This document shows positions 5,540 to 13,653 of a DNA stretch of 64,000 nucleotides, in pieces (within the stretch, counting starts at the first letter, position 1; each line of letters opens with the position of its first letter). Source of the DNA: Azorhizobium caulinodans ORS 571 (GTDB lineage: Bacteria; Pseudomonadota; Alphaproteobacteria; Rhizobiales; Xanthobacteraceae). The stretch lies in the NCBI RefSeq assembly GCF_000010525.1, contig NC_009937.1, forward strand, positions 4,097,501 to 4,161,500, read 5' to 3'. The notes beneath the pieces were generated by a model. That model ran no database searches and was not told the DNA's origin. It saw only the letters and a program-made list of their open reading frames with translations. A program made the position numbers and the translations under genes.

Positions 5540-7249
5540 TCAGACCCTCACCCACAGGTTGGGCACCCTCCCCTTTCCGCCGATCCCGTGGAGGAACTTG
5601 TCCAACTCCTCCTGAAGCTGGCGCTCCCGCAGCGCGGCCTTCGCCTTGTCCGCGTCACGGGCCATGTGCTCGGACCAGTAGGCCACGGCAATCGCCAGCG
5701 CATCGAGCCGGTCGTCCTTCACCAGAGAGCCCCTGTCGCGGGTGATGCGGGTGAGCTGGTGCGTCAGCATGTAGTGCTGCGCCCGCTCCGGCGGGTAGGT
5801 CTGCACGGACTTGAAGTCCTGCTCGATCACACGCGGGTCGATGACAAGGCGGTGCTGCATCATGACCGGCTCAAGGGTGTCGATGATGCGGCGCTCCTTC
5901 TGCATGGAGTGCTTCACCTCCTCGATCTTGCACGGGTGGACCTTGTGAAAGACCGGCTGGATGAGCTTCGTGAACATGCCGTCACCGAAGTTCGCCTCGA
6001 TGATGACGTGGTTCACCCCGTGGAGCTTGGCCGTCTGTGCCAGCTTGAGAAGGGTGTCGTCATCGTAGCCACCCGGCAGGCCACCTGCGGCGGTCACGAA
6101 CTGGAACCCGTGGAGGAACTTCACCACGGCAAAGCCGGTCTCGTCCCCGCCCCTGCCCGAGGGGTCGATTGCCATCACCGAGCCGGTGTACTCGGTCCAG
6201 TCCTTATCGACCCACATGGGGCGATAGAGGCGGTCCCCGGCGAATCCCACGTTGGGCAGCTCGTTATGGGCCAGCTCGGGGGATGATGCCCAGACCACCT
6301 TCAGCGGGGCCAGCGTGGGATTGAGGGACATCACGATCAGGTCGGACAGCTTCAGCGGATAGCGGTCAGCGTCGGACAGACGGGTGTCGAGCATGAATTG
6401 CAGGGAGAAGCCGGCCCTGCCGTAACTCGCCTCACGCTCCCACAGGTCCTCTTCGGAGAAGCGCTTGGGGTCCGTGGAGGCCCCGGCCTTCCAGCCCTTT
6501 GCAATCAGGTCGTCGATATAGGGCGCAAGGCGCTCCCCATAGATGGCCCGCTGCTTCTCGTCGGGGATGCGGGCAGGCCAGATGCGGACCTGATAGCCAC
6601 GGTTCGGAAGCTCGTTGTAGAGGCTCTGTTCCGTCTGCGGGGTGCCGAGATAGATGATCCGGCCGCCGGGCTTCAGAATGGCGTCGAACTCCTTCACCAG
6701 CTCGGAGAGCTTGTCGCGCATCGCCTGCGTCTGCGAGTTGTTGGGGATCTCAACGTCGTCCGCGATGATCGTGTCCGCGCGGGAGCCGGCAAGCTGGCCG
6801 GTGATGCCCACGCTCTTGACGCTCGGGGAGTGCGACGCCTTGGCCGGGCCGACGTCAAAGGCCACCTTGCTCTCGCGCTGATCCGGCTTCGGGATCAGGT
6901 GTTGGAGAACCGGCATCTCCTTGATGAGGCGCAGGGTGAAGGTGGTGAAGTCGTCGGCCCTGATCTTGGAGGCCGACACCACCAGAATCTTGTGGTCGGG
7001 GTTGCAGTAGAGGAGCCAGCACACGAAGGCCGAGGTGACCCACGATTTGCCGACACCACGGAAGGCTTCGATGATGGAGCGCTTCGGCCCGTGCTGTAGA
7101 TAGACAGCAATGTCGTACTGAATGGGCGTCGGGTCAGGTAACCCGAGGTGCTTCCACACCACATAGAGGAAGTTGCGGAAGTCAGCCTTCAGTGGATCGG
7201 GATCGGTGAAGCGGGTCGAGGATTTGAGGTGTTCTTTGGTCGAGACCAT
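5540..7249 (-). CDS. Terminase large subunit (T7 gp19-like)
   Basis: 569 residues. The packaging motor ATPase has a Walker A-type motif FRGVGKSW (~residue 65), a Walker B-type segment ADTIIADDVE (~155) and a nuclease domain beginning VMAIDPSGRGGDETG (~345) with acidic residues and KDDRLDALAIA near the C-terminus. Length and order match T7 gp19. The ATG follows an intrinsic terminator and has no clear ribosome site, so its translation signal is unclear. Confidence 0.95.
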   Translation of the reverse strand: MVSTKEHLKSSTRFTDPDPLKADFRNFLYVVWKHLGLPDPTPIQYDIAVYLQHGPKRSIIEAFRGVGKSWVTSAFVCWLLYCNPDHKILVVSASKIRADDFTTFTLRLIKEMPVLQHLIPKPDQRESKVAFDVGPAKASHSPSVKSVGITGQLAGSRADTIIADDVEIPNNSQTQAMRDKLSELVKEFDAILKPGGRIIYLGTPQTEQSLYNELPNRGYQVRIWPARIPDEKQRAIYGERLAPYIDDLIAKGWKAGASTDPKRFSEEDLWEREASYGRAGFSLQFMLDTRLSDADRYPLKLSDLIVMSLNPTLAPLKVVWASSPELAHNELPNVGFAGDRLYRPMWVDKDWTEYTGSVMAIDPSGRGGDETGFAVVKFLHGFQFVTAAGGLPGGYDDDTLLKLAQTAKLHGVNHVIIEANFGDGMFTKLIQPVFHKVHPCKIEEVKHSMQKERRIIDTLEPVMMQHRLVIDPRVIEQDFKSVQTYPPERAQHYMLTHQLTRITRDRGSLVKDDRLDALAIAVAYWSEHMARDADKAKAALRERQLQEELDKFLHGIGGKGRVPNLWVRV

Positions 7250-7286
7250 ATGCGGTCACAGATAGCCAGAGAGGCCCGCAGAGACG

Positions 7287-7321
7287 AAAAAAAGCCCCGG
7301 CAGGTCTATCCCTGCCGAGGC
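7287..7321 (-). terminator. Intrinsic terminator between terminase subunit genes
   Basis: On the minus strand an 11-bp stem (7321-7311 with 7304-7294), loop of six, then seven T. Its flank TTTTTTTCGTC is the same as that of the terminator after the capsid gene. Confidence 0.85.
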
Positions 7322-7352
7322 CAAGAACGGGCTTCTATGGGCTTCCTAGAGC

Positions 7353-7577
7353 CTAGTTGACGGTGTCTTCGTGAGGGTCGAACGGGAGGTTCGACATCAG
7401 GGCATTGAGCGGCGAACCCGGAGCCGGGACGGCATCAACGCCATTGTCCTTGAGGAACTGGCGGGCTGCGTTCAGGTCGGCGGCGGTGGCCGTGCCATCC
7501 TTCACGCGCCGAAGCAGTTCCTCCGCAAGCGCCACATGAAGGGCGCTCATCACCTCATCAGGTGCGCGGGAGGTCAT
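7353..7577 (-). CDS. Terminase small subunit (T7 gp18-like)
   Basis: 74 residues from the ATG at 7577, which overlaps the TGA of the holin-like gene (ATGA). The N-terminal helical part (MTSRAPDEVMSALHVALAEE, LNAARQFLKDNG) resembles small terminase DNA-binding regions, and position beside the large subunit matches T7 gene 18. Shorter than T7 gp18 (89 aa). Confidence 0.8.
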   Translation of the reverse strand: MTSRAPDEVMSALHVALAEELLRRVKDGTATAADLNAARQFLKDNGVDAVPAPGSPLNALMSNLPFDPHEDTVN

Positions 7578-7795
7578 TTCCAGAAGTAATCCTTGATGTA
7601 CGGGAAGGCGATGCCGATGGCCGAAGAAAGTGCAGTCGCTGCACCGATCAGCCACATTTTATCGCTCTCAAGCGCGGTGACGCGGCGGTCCAGCGCTTCA
7701 AACTGCTTGTCGTGCTTGTCCTGCCGCTGAAGCGCGTTGTCGAGTTTCCCGTCAATGCGCCCCAGCATCAGGTAAAGCTGGTTCTGTTCGTCCAT
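7574..7795 (-). CDS. Holin-like small membrane protein (XhlA type)
   Basis: 73 residues: an N-terminal coiled coil (LGRIDGKLDNALQRQDKHDK...) then one membrane helix (WLIGAATALSSAIGIAFPYI) and a short tail, the layout of XhlA-like haemolysin/holin proteins. Its ATG abuts palindrome site 6 with no classical ribosome site, and palindrome site 5 lies in the codons of the membrane helix. Likely a lysis function; a second candidate holin is at 21775-21975. Confidence 0.6.
   Translation of the reverse strand: MDEQNQLYLMLGRIDGKLDNALQRQDKHDKQFEALDRRVTALESDKMWLIGAATALSSAIGIAFPYIKDYFWK
7630..7644. repeat. Prophage palindrome site 5 of 22
   Basis: GTGCAGTCGCTGCAC, one mismatch, inside the holin-like gene. 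Confidence 0.75.
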
Positions 7796-7796
7796 G

Positions 7797-7811
7797 GTGC
7801 AGTGACTGCAC
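7797..7811. repeat. Prophage palindrome site 6 of 22
   Basis: Exact core GTGCAGTGACTGCAC filling the gap between the TAG of the gene at 7811-8302 and the ATG at 7795. Confidence 0.9.
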
Positions 7812-8302
7812 TAATCCGTGGAGAGGGGGTATCGAGCCCTGATCTCTGCCAGCTTGGCCCGGTACTGCTCCTCCGTCGCCTCGCCGCGCTGCCACTCGAA
7901 GAACAGGGGATCAGCTTCGGCCTGATAGGCGATCTGGCGAAGCCGGCGCTGCTCCTCATCGGTCAGCACGGGGTCGCTGAAGGTGCCCGTCCGAGGGTCA
8001 TACACCTTGCCGAGGAGCTGCCGGGCATCCTCGTTGGACATCTGAGCGTCGAGGATGAACACCCGGCGCTTATTGGGGTCGATCATGTCGGGCTGCTCCC
8101 CGACGAACTCGACCACCATGGTCTGCGGATTACAGGCGACGGTCAGGCTCTGAGGAGTGTTCGGGTTGTGGGCGACTGCCTCATACCAGTCGTCGCCCTC
8201 TGCGTTCCTGAAGAAGGCCACGCGCAGGGCCGGACGCGGGTCATCGGCGGGAAGGTCGGGCTTATAGACCTCCCACACGCCGAGGTCAGCAATGGGCTTC
8301 AT
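7811..8302 (-). CDS. Hypothetical protein downstream of the tail fibre
   Basis: 163 residues from ATG 8302, seven bases after the tail fibre stop. The N-terminal half is beta-rich (WEVYKPDLPADDPRPALRVA); the C-terminal half is helical with many acidic residues and an aromatic EADPLFFEWQRGEAT stretch. The position and this C-terminal style recall tail fibre assembly or fibre-linked proteins, which is inference only. Confidence 0.65.
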   Translation of the reverse strand: MKPIADLGVWEVYKPDLPADDPRPALRVAFFRNAEGDDWYEAVAHNPNTPQSLTVACNPQTMVVEFVGEQPDMIDPNKRRVFILDAQMSNEDARQLLGKVYDPRTGTFSDPVLTDEEQRRLRQIAYQAEADPLFFEWQRGEATEEQYRAKLAEIRARYPLSTD

Positions 8303-8308
8303 GCGTTC

Positions 8309-9910
8309 TCATTCGTCATAGATTGCGTGCCACCCGCCGTGCTTCGGCAGGTAAACTTGAAGGGACCGGTAGCCGATGGCATCCACGAACCCGTTCCAGC
8401 TCCATCGAACGCCCGTGATGACGTTCGGGCTGGCGTGGGTCCACTGAGGGGAGCCGGGGAAACCCGCCTCGCCATAGCCGGTGATGCGGACACGGTGGAC
8501 ATAATCGAGGGCGTTCGCTTGCGCATACCCCCGGTCGTTCGCGACCGTGTTGATGTAGTCGTGAAGGAAGCCGTAGGGCGCTGCCCAGACATAACCGTCG
8601 GGGTTCACCGCCATGCGGACGCCGGACGTGTTGTGAAGCTGATACTCGCCGTTGCTCGCCGCGAGGGCGGTCCAGATGGAGATGTTGGGCGAGTGCAGCC
8701 GCAACGCGGCGTCGAACTTCTCAATCATGAGGTCGCCGGTCATGGTGTCCCCACCCTTCGACACCCGCCCCCCGGCCCACGCCGCAGCGCGTTCCTCAAT
8801 GCGGGTGTTCAGGTCGCCAAGCTGGCGGCACCACACCGCGCCCGTGTTCAGGTCAACGAAGAACTCGCCACGATCCGCGCCCACCGAGTTCGGAGGCCCG
8901 GAAAGGACATAGAAGCTCCCGCCGTTGCAGTGCAGCCAAGCCGTCCGGCCGTCCCTGTCGCGAAGCCCCAGCGTCGGGGCATCGTTGTAGATGTGCAGGC
9001 TGTCCGTGATCGTCCCGCCGGTAAGCAGGAGATAGCGCCCGTCCGCCTCGCTCCGGGTGTAATAGCTGCTCGGGTTCCAGAGAGCCGCATTGGCTGCGCT
9101 CTGAGCGGCCTGATTGCGGAACGTCTCAGCCTCATTGCGGAACCGGCTGGCGTCATTGCGGAACGTCTCGGCAGCGTTGCGATAGGTCTGCGCCGCATCC
9201 CGAGCGCCAACCGCCGTAGAGGCCGAAGACTGCGCCGAAGCCGAGTGAGAGCCGGCATTCGCCTCATGGCCGGCGGCTGCCTGCCGGTGCGTCCACGCAT
9301 TGGCTTCGTGGGTGGCCGCAGCGGAGCGGTGCCCGCCCGCCTCATCACGATACTGAAGCGCCGTGTCACGGGCGGCGTTGGCGGTGTCCCGTGCCGCGAG
9401 TGCCAGGTCCCGCGCCGAGACCGCGACATCCCGCGCAGCCACTCCCTGAGAGAGGAGCGAGTTCATCTGCGGCAGGAAGACGCCGTCGTGATATTCCTTC
9501 GTGATCGCGTCACGCGGCTCGATGGCGGTGCCCACGTTCTTGATGCGCCGACCACCCGCGCCATAGGACCCATCGGAAAGCAGCTCAAGGGTGCCCCCGG
9601 CGATGTCTATGGCCTCCTGCACGATGTAGAAGGTCTGGATGTTGGCGAGGTCGAGGTCGCTTTCGGTGAGCACCGAACCGTCCACGAAGTCCACCATTCG
9701 GTTTTCGCGCGGGGTCACCCGGCGGATTTCGACCACCGCGCCCGGTGCAGGGGCCGGGGTGATGCGGATGGTCTGAGGATCGTCCCAAGTGAAACCGGAC
9801 AGGTCGAGCGCAACGCGGACCTGAATGTGGGACCGATCCAGATAGGGGAACGGAACCGCGAAGGTCTGCTGCGAACCGTTCCCCTGATACTGAGCGTAGG
9901 AAAGAGCCAT
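8309..9910 (-). CDS. Tail fibre protein (T7 gp17-like N-terminus)
   Basis: 533 residues with GAGGAG upstream. Residues 1-~120 match the T7-type tail fibre N-terminal domain that binds the tail (ALSYAQYQGNGSQQTFAVPF, then LDLANIQTFYIVQEA). Residues ~155-285 are long Ala/Arg/Asp-rich repeats (ARDVAVSARDLALAARDTA; RNAAETFRNDAS), a trimeric coiled-coil shaft. The C-terminal ~200 residues should form the receptor-binding tip. Confidence 0.92.
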   Translation of the reverse strand: MALSYAQYQGNGSQQTFAVPFPYLDRSHIQVRVALDLSGFTWDDPQTIRITPAPAPGAVVEIRRVTPRENRMVDFVDGSVLTESDLDLANIQTFYIVQEAIDIAGGTLELLSDGSYGAGGRRIKNVGTAIEPRDAITKEYHDGVFLPQMNSLLSQGVAARDVAVSARDLALAARDTANAARDTALQYRDEAGGHRSAAATHEANAWTHRQAAAGHEANAGSHSASAQSSASTAVGARDAAQTYRNAAETFRNDASRFRNEAETFRNQAAQSAANAALWNPSSYYTRSEADGRYLLLTGGTITDSLHIYNDAPTLGLRDRDGRTAWLHCNGGSFYVLSGPPNSVGADRGEFFVDLNTGAVWCRQLGDLNTRIEERAAAWAGGRVSKGGDTMTGDLMIEKFDAALRLHSPNISIWTALAASNGEYQLHNTSGVRMAVNPDGYVWAAPYGFLHDYINTVANDRGYAQANALDYVHRVRITGYGEAGFPGSPQWTHASPNVITGVRWSWNGFVDAIGYRSLQVYLPKHGGWHAIYDE

Positions 9911-9933
9911 TCGTCTCCTCTGTTAGAGAAAGA

Positions 9934-9953
9934 CCCCCGGAGTGATCCGGGGG
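9934..9953 (-). other. GC hairpin in the tail fibre leader
   Basis: CCCCCGGA and TCCGGGGG form an 8-bp perfect stem with a 4-base loop, followed on the minus strand by TCTTTCTC and then the fibre ribosome site. The same arms recur at 25053-25075. It may be a weak terminator or an RNA-stabilising hairpin. Confidence 0.55.
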
Positions 9954-9961
9954 CCTGATTG

Positions 9962-9976
9962 GTGCAGTCACTGCAC
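9962..9976. repeat. Prophage palindrome site 7 of 22
   Basis: Exact core GTGCAGTCACTGCAC; the TGA of the large internal virion gene (9968-9970) is its centre. Confidence 0.9.
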
Positions 9977-12900
9977 TTGACCGGGTCGGGCGGGTGTCCG
10001 CTCCTGCGGCTGGACCTTCATCAACGCCCGCTGACGGGCATCCTCCAAGAGGTCCCAATGCAGCTCGGGAATTTCCTTCCGAAGCTGTCGCTCGGCCGCG
10101 TTCCGGTAGCCGGCGAGCACCGAGCGGATTTGGTCGATGCGCGATCCGTTCACGGAATAGTCGCCATCGGACAGCCGGTCCCGATAGACGGGCGAGGTGA
10201 TGAGGTCCTGAAGCGCCTCCTTCAGGGTCTTGCCGTTGACCTTCACGGTCCCGGTGAGTTCCTGATAGCGGTCATAGGCGGTGTGCCCGCTGTCGGGGCT
10301 CAGGTACTTGGTGAGGTCCACCCCGCCGAGCTTCGCCGGGGCCGGCTTCAGCGCCGAGTTGTGAATGAACATCTGCCGCGCCAGCTCGTCGTAAACGTCC
10401 GGGTTCGGCGTTCGCTTCCACTCCTCGGTGATGGGCTGTGCGCCTCCCTCATGGGTGGACTGGATGATGGGGCTGATCCACTCAGGCCCCCACGTCGGCG
10501 GGATGTACTGCTTCTCCCCGAGGATGTTCCGTTGCGGGTCCAAGCCCTCGCTATAGCCGGGCATCCGCCGCCGCATGGCATCCACGATGGACCGGGCCTC
10601 CCGAAGGGTGGTGTCGTCCTTCACGATCTGGTTGAGGAAGTTCGGGACGAAGCCGCCGGCCAGCCCCTGCGCGAAGTAGTTCATCTTACGGTCGGGCTCC
10701 GAGAGAGCGCCGAGGGCAGTCACAAGGCCCTGAAGATAGGACTTGTTGTTGAGGTTCTTCGCGACCGCAGTCACCAGCATGACCGCCGTTTGGTCTAGCT
10801 CGTTCTCGGGATAGGCCCCGGCGACCTCCGTGAAGTCGGCCACGAGGCCGAAGAACATCCCGAACGGGTCGAAGCGGTTATACTGCGTGTAGGTGACCTT
10901 GCCGTTCTCATCCACCGTGCGGATCGAGTAGGGCTTCCACCCGGTGTTTTCGAGCGCCCGGCGGATGTCCTTGTCGGCCGGACCGTTGCCGGTGATCGTC
11001 CCATCCGCAACGTAGGTGACCGCGGTCGCCCAAAGCGCGGAGCCAGTGAGGAACTGAGCGCGGGAAGTCGCCGCTGCCTCGGGGCCGTTCCTGCCCATGA
11101 AGTCGTCCGCATACTGCTTGCGCATCAGGTTCAGGCCGGGCGTCCGGTTCCAGACGAAGCGCATGAGGTTCGTCGGGGTGCGCACGAAGGGCATGATGAG
11201 GCGGAACGCGGGATGAGCCTCCGCCATTCCCTGAAGGCTCTCGCCAAGGGTGCGGTTGCCCGTCCACGTCGATGCCTTCAGGTCCTGCGTCCACGTCACC
11301 TCTCGGGCCATCTGAAGGGCCTGCCGGTCCTTCGCCATCCCCGAGGAGGAGTCCACGGCCTCATCGAGCCGGCGGTTCAGGAACTCACCGAACGACTTGG
11401 GATCACGGAAAAGCCCCTGCTGGAAGCCCTCGCGCAGGGCCTGAGCGCGGACGTTGCCGCGATAGACCATCTGCTTGATGAACTCGTCTTCGGAGGCCAG
11501 AAACCGGGACGGCAGCCGGACCAGCGTTCCCAGCCCGTCCACGATGTTCGCGGTGATGGGATCGCTTATGCCGTAGTTCGCCGCCGAGATGGCCTGCCGC
11601 TGCTCCACACCGACATGGGTGGGGTCAAGGATCGGGTCCCCTTTCTTGAAGGCGTTCGCCGCCATGCGGAAGGAGTCCCGCAGGCTCATCGCCATGCCGG
11701 CGTATTGCAGGCCCGCTTCCAGCATCTGGTTGCGGCCCTCGGGCGTTCCCGCCCTCAGGCTGCCGGCGATCAGCTTCTCGGCCGGGACGAACGCGGCGTT
11801 GAACAGGCCCGAGGCCATGTTGACCATGTGCGTCTTGGGACCGGACAGGATCGAGTTGATCCAGTATTCCGACACCGAGCCGAGGAACTTGTTCACGAAC
11901 CCGCCACGGGTGAGCTGAAGATTGCCCTTCAGGTTCTCCTTGTTCGTCACCACAAGCCGGGCCAGCCGCTCGATGTTGCGGGGACCGCCCTGCCACATTT
12001 CGGAGGGGTCCGCAGGCATCACGCCATTGCGGGCCTTGGCGACCAGTTTCATCGCGTTCATGGTCCGCGCGAAGTGGGTCTGGACGCCCTTGTACATGAG
12101 CTGCATGTTGGCCATCAGCTCGTAATGCTTAGCGAAGTCCTCATAGGCTTCCGCGCGGTTCTTGTAAGGGCCGGTGCCGCCGAGCGGGTCCGCGATCACC
12201 TCCCCGATGCGGACAAGCTTCTCGTTCACGGTCACGAGCATGTCCCGATAGAGGAGCAATTCCGCGTCCGTGTGGGTGGTCTCCTTGTGGATGGCCTGCA
12301 TCCGCTGAAGGAGAAGCCGGGGATCTTCACCAATGAGGTCTGCCAGCGCGTCGGCGTTCCGGCGGGTGTTCTCCCAGCTACGGGCACCGTCCGCGTTGCC
12401 GCCCATGGCCTTGGCCGTCTCCTCGCGATAGACGCGACGAAGGGCGCTCATGGTGGCGTTGATGTCCGCTTCCGTCTCCATGAGGTCGGTGCGGATGCCG
12501 CTGATATTGCGGCCCTGTCCATAGCCCTGCTCCGCGACGCGGGCGCTCACGATCTGCCGCAACTGCTCATCGTCCATTTCAACCAGCTTCTTCGCGGGCT
12601 GAAAGTCGGGAGCATCTGGGGTCGGCCTGACAGGCGGAATGTCCGCCGCCATGTCGCCGGGCTTCACGTCCCCATCAGCGTTGCCGAAGGTCTCCCTCGG
12701 GCTGTCCTTCTGGGGGCCTCCGTCGAGGTCGAGCTGAAGCTGTTCCCCCTCCCCCTTCGGTGCAGTCGCTGCACCTTCCTCGGGCTTCCTCGGGGCCTCA
12801 TCGGCACCGGGGAACAGCGGCTCGTCGGGTTGCTTGGGGGCCACCTTCTCAAGGTCGTCGAGGGCGGCTTCCGCCTCGGCCTGCTTGCCGGCCCGGCGCA

Positions 12901-13645
12901 GCTTGACGGCGCGGACAGCGTGAAGGAGGGCTTCCGTGGCCGACCCGAGGGCCAGCCCCTCAAGGGCATTCTTGAAGCGGCCTTCCGCTTCCCCGTCACC
13001 GTCCCGCGCGGCCAGATAATCCGTAACCGGATTGCTCAGCCGGGGGTACTTCTCGACGAGGTTGGACAGGCGCTCCTCATGGGGATCGAACGCGGTCGCA
13101 TCCGTGATGGCCCCCTTCACCATACCCTGAACCACGGTGCCGGCCGTCGTACTGGCGACGGGCACGCCAAGCGTCTTGAGGTAGCGGCCCGCCATGGCAA
13201 AGCCCGTGACGAACTGCGACACGTCCTTGACGAGCCCGCCCGTGACCGTATCGGCCCGGCCCGGCATGGCCCCTTCACCGAAGCGAAGGTTGTTCTCCTC
13301 GGGCATTCCCGGTGCCCACGACACGACGCCCCCGAAGCCGAAGCCGGGCTTGTCGTCGAACGGGGTCCCGTCCTCCGCATCACTGCCGAACCTCAGATGG
13401 CCGAGGTCAATGATGTTGTCGTTGAGCCACTTCGCCATCGAGAAGGCGGTGTCGGAAGTCTGGTTGAGGGCTTCCTGTGCGCCCCTGACGGCCTGACCGG
13501 GGGCCTCTTTGAGACCGCCGCCGATGTCCCCGGCGACGGCCCCAACCTTGTCCCAAATGGAGGGGTCCTTCTCCTCCATCTCAATGAGAGCCTGACGGGT
13601 GGCCTCAGCGTACTGAAGCTCCTCGGGCGTCAGGTTGACGCTCAT
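9968..13645 (-). CDS. Large internal virion protein (T7 gp16 position)
   Basis: 1225 residues from ATG 13645 (AGGTGAA upstream). It follows the gp15-like gene by eight bases and has the size and position of T7 gp16, an ejection protein that helps form the channel across the cell envelope. The N-terminal 200 residues have amphipathic and glycine-rich stretches; residues ~230-340 are a disordered charged linker holding palindrome site 8; the rest is mostly helical. No transglycosylase motif is seen here; that domain is in the neighbouring protein. Confidence 0.85.
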   Translation of the reverse strand: MSVNLTPEELQYAEATRQALIEMEEKDPSIWDKVGAVAGDIGGGLKEAPGQAVRGAQEALNQTSDTAFSMAKWLNDNIIDLGHLRFGSDAEDGTPFDDKPGFGFGGVVSWAPGMPEENNLRFGEGAMPGRADTVTGGLVKDVSQFVTGFAMAGRYLKTLGVPVASTTAGTVVQGMVKGAITDATAFDPHEERLSNLVEKYPRLSNPVTDYLAARDGDGEAEGRFKNALEGLALGSATEALLHAVRAVKLRRAGKQAEAEAALDDLEKVAPKQPDEPLFPGADEAPRKPEEGAATAPKGEGEQLQLDLDGGPQKDSPRETFGNADGDVKPGDMAADIPPVRPTPDAPDFQPAKKLVEMDDEQLRQIVSARVAEQGYGQGRNISGIRTDLMETEADINATMSALRRVYREETAKAMGGNADGARSWENTRRNADALADLIGEDPRLLLQRMQAIHKETTHTDAELLLYRDMLVTVNEKLVRIGEVIADPLGGTGPYKNRAEAYEDFAKHYELMANMQLMYKGVQTHFARTMNAMKLVAKARNGVMPADPSEMWQGGPRNIERLARLVVTNKENLKGNLQLTRGGFVNKFLGSVSEYWINSILSGPKTHMVNMASGLFNAAFVPAEKLIAGSLRAGTPEGRNQMLEAGLQYAGMAMSLRDSFRMAANAFKKGDPILDPTHVGVEQRQAISAANYGISDPITANIVDGLGTLVRLPSRFLASEDEFIKQMVYRGNVRAQALREGFQQGLFRDPKSFGEFLNRRLDEAVDSSSGMAKDRQALQMAREVTWTQDLKASTWTGNRTLGESLQGMAEAHPAFRLIMPFVRTPTNLMRFVWNRTPGLNLMRKQYADDFMGRNGPEAAATSRAQFLTGSALWATAVTYVADGTITGNGPADKDIRRALENTGWKPYSIRTVDENGKVTYTQYNRFDPFGMFFGLVADFTEVAGAYPENELDQTAVMLVTAVAKNLNNKSYLQGLVTALGALSEPDRKMNYFAQGLAGGFVPNFLNQIVKDDTTLREARSIVDAMRRRMPGYSEGLDPQRNILGEKQYIPPTWGPEWISPIIQSTHEGGAQPITEEWKRTPNPDVYDELARQMFIHNSALKPAPAKLGGVDLTKYLSPDSGHTAYDRYQELTGTVKVNGKTLKEALQDLITSPVYRDRLSDGDYSVNGSRIDQIRSVLAGYRNAAERQLRKEIPELHWDLLEDARQRALMKVQPQERTPARPGQVQ
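12760..12774. repeat. Prophage palindrome site 8 of 22
   Basis: GTGCAGTCGCTGCAC, one mismatch, in the linker codons of the gp16-like gene (read as AATAP). Confidence 0.75.
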
Positions 13646-13653
13646 TATTCAGT

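Noticed and set aside
7562-9958. Long plus-strand open frame opposite the tail fibre genes
   Set aside because: GC-rich shadow of minus-strand genes; no ribosome site, biased composition. The same holds for the long plus frames at 11213-13675, 38145-40580 and 59560-62292.
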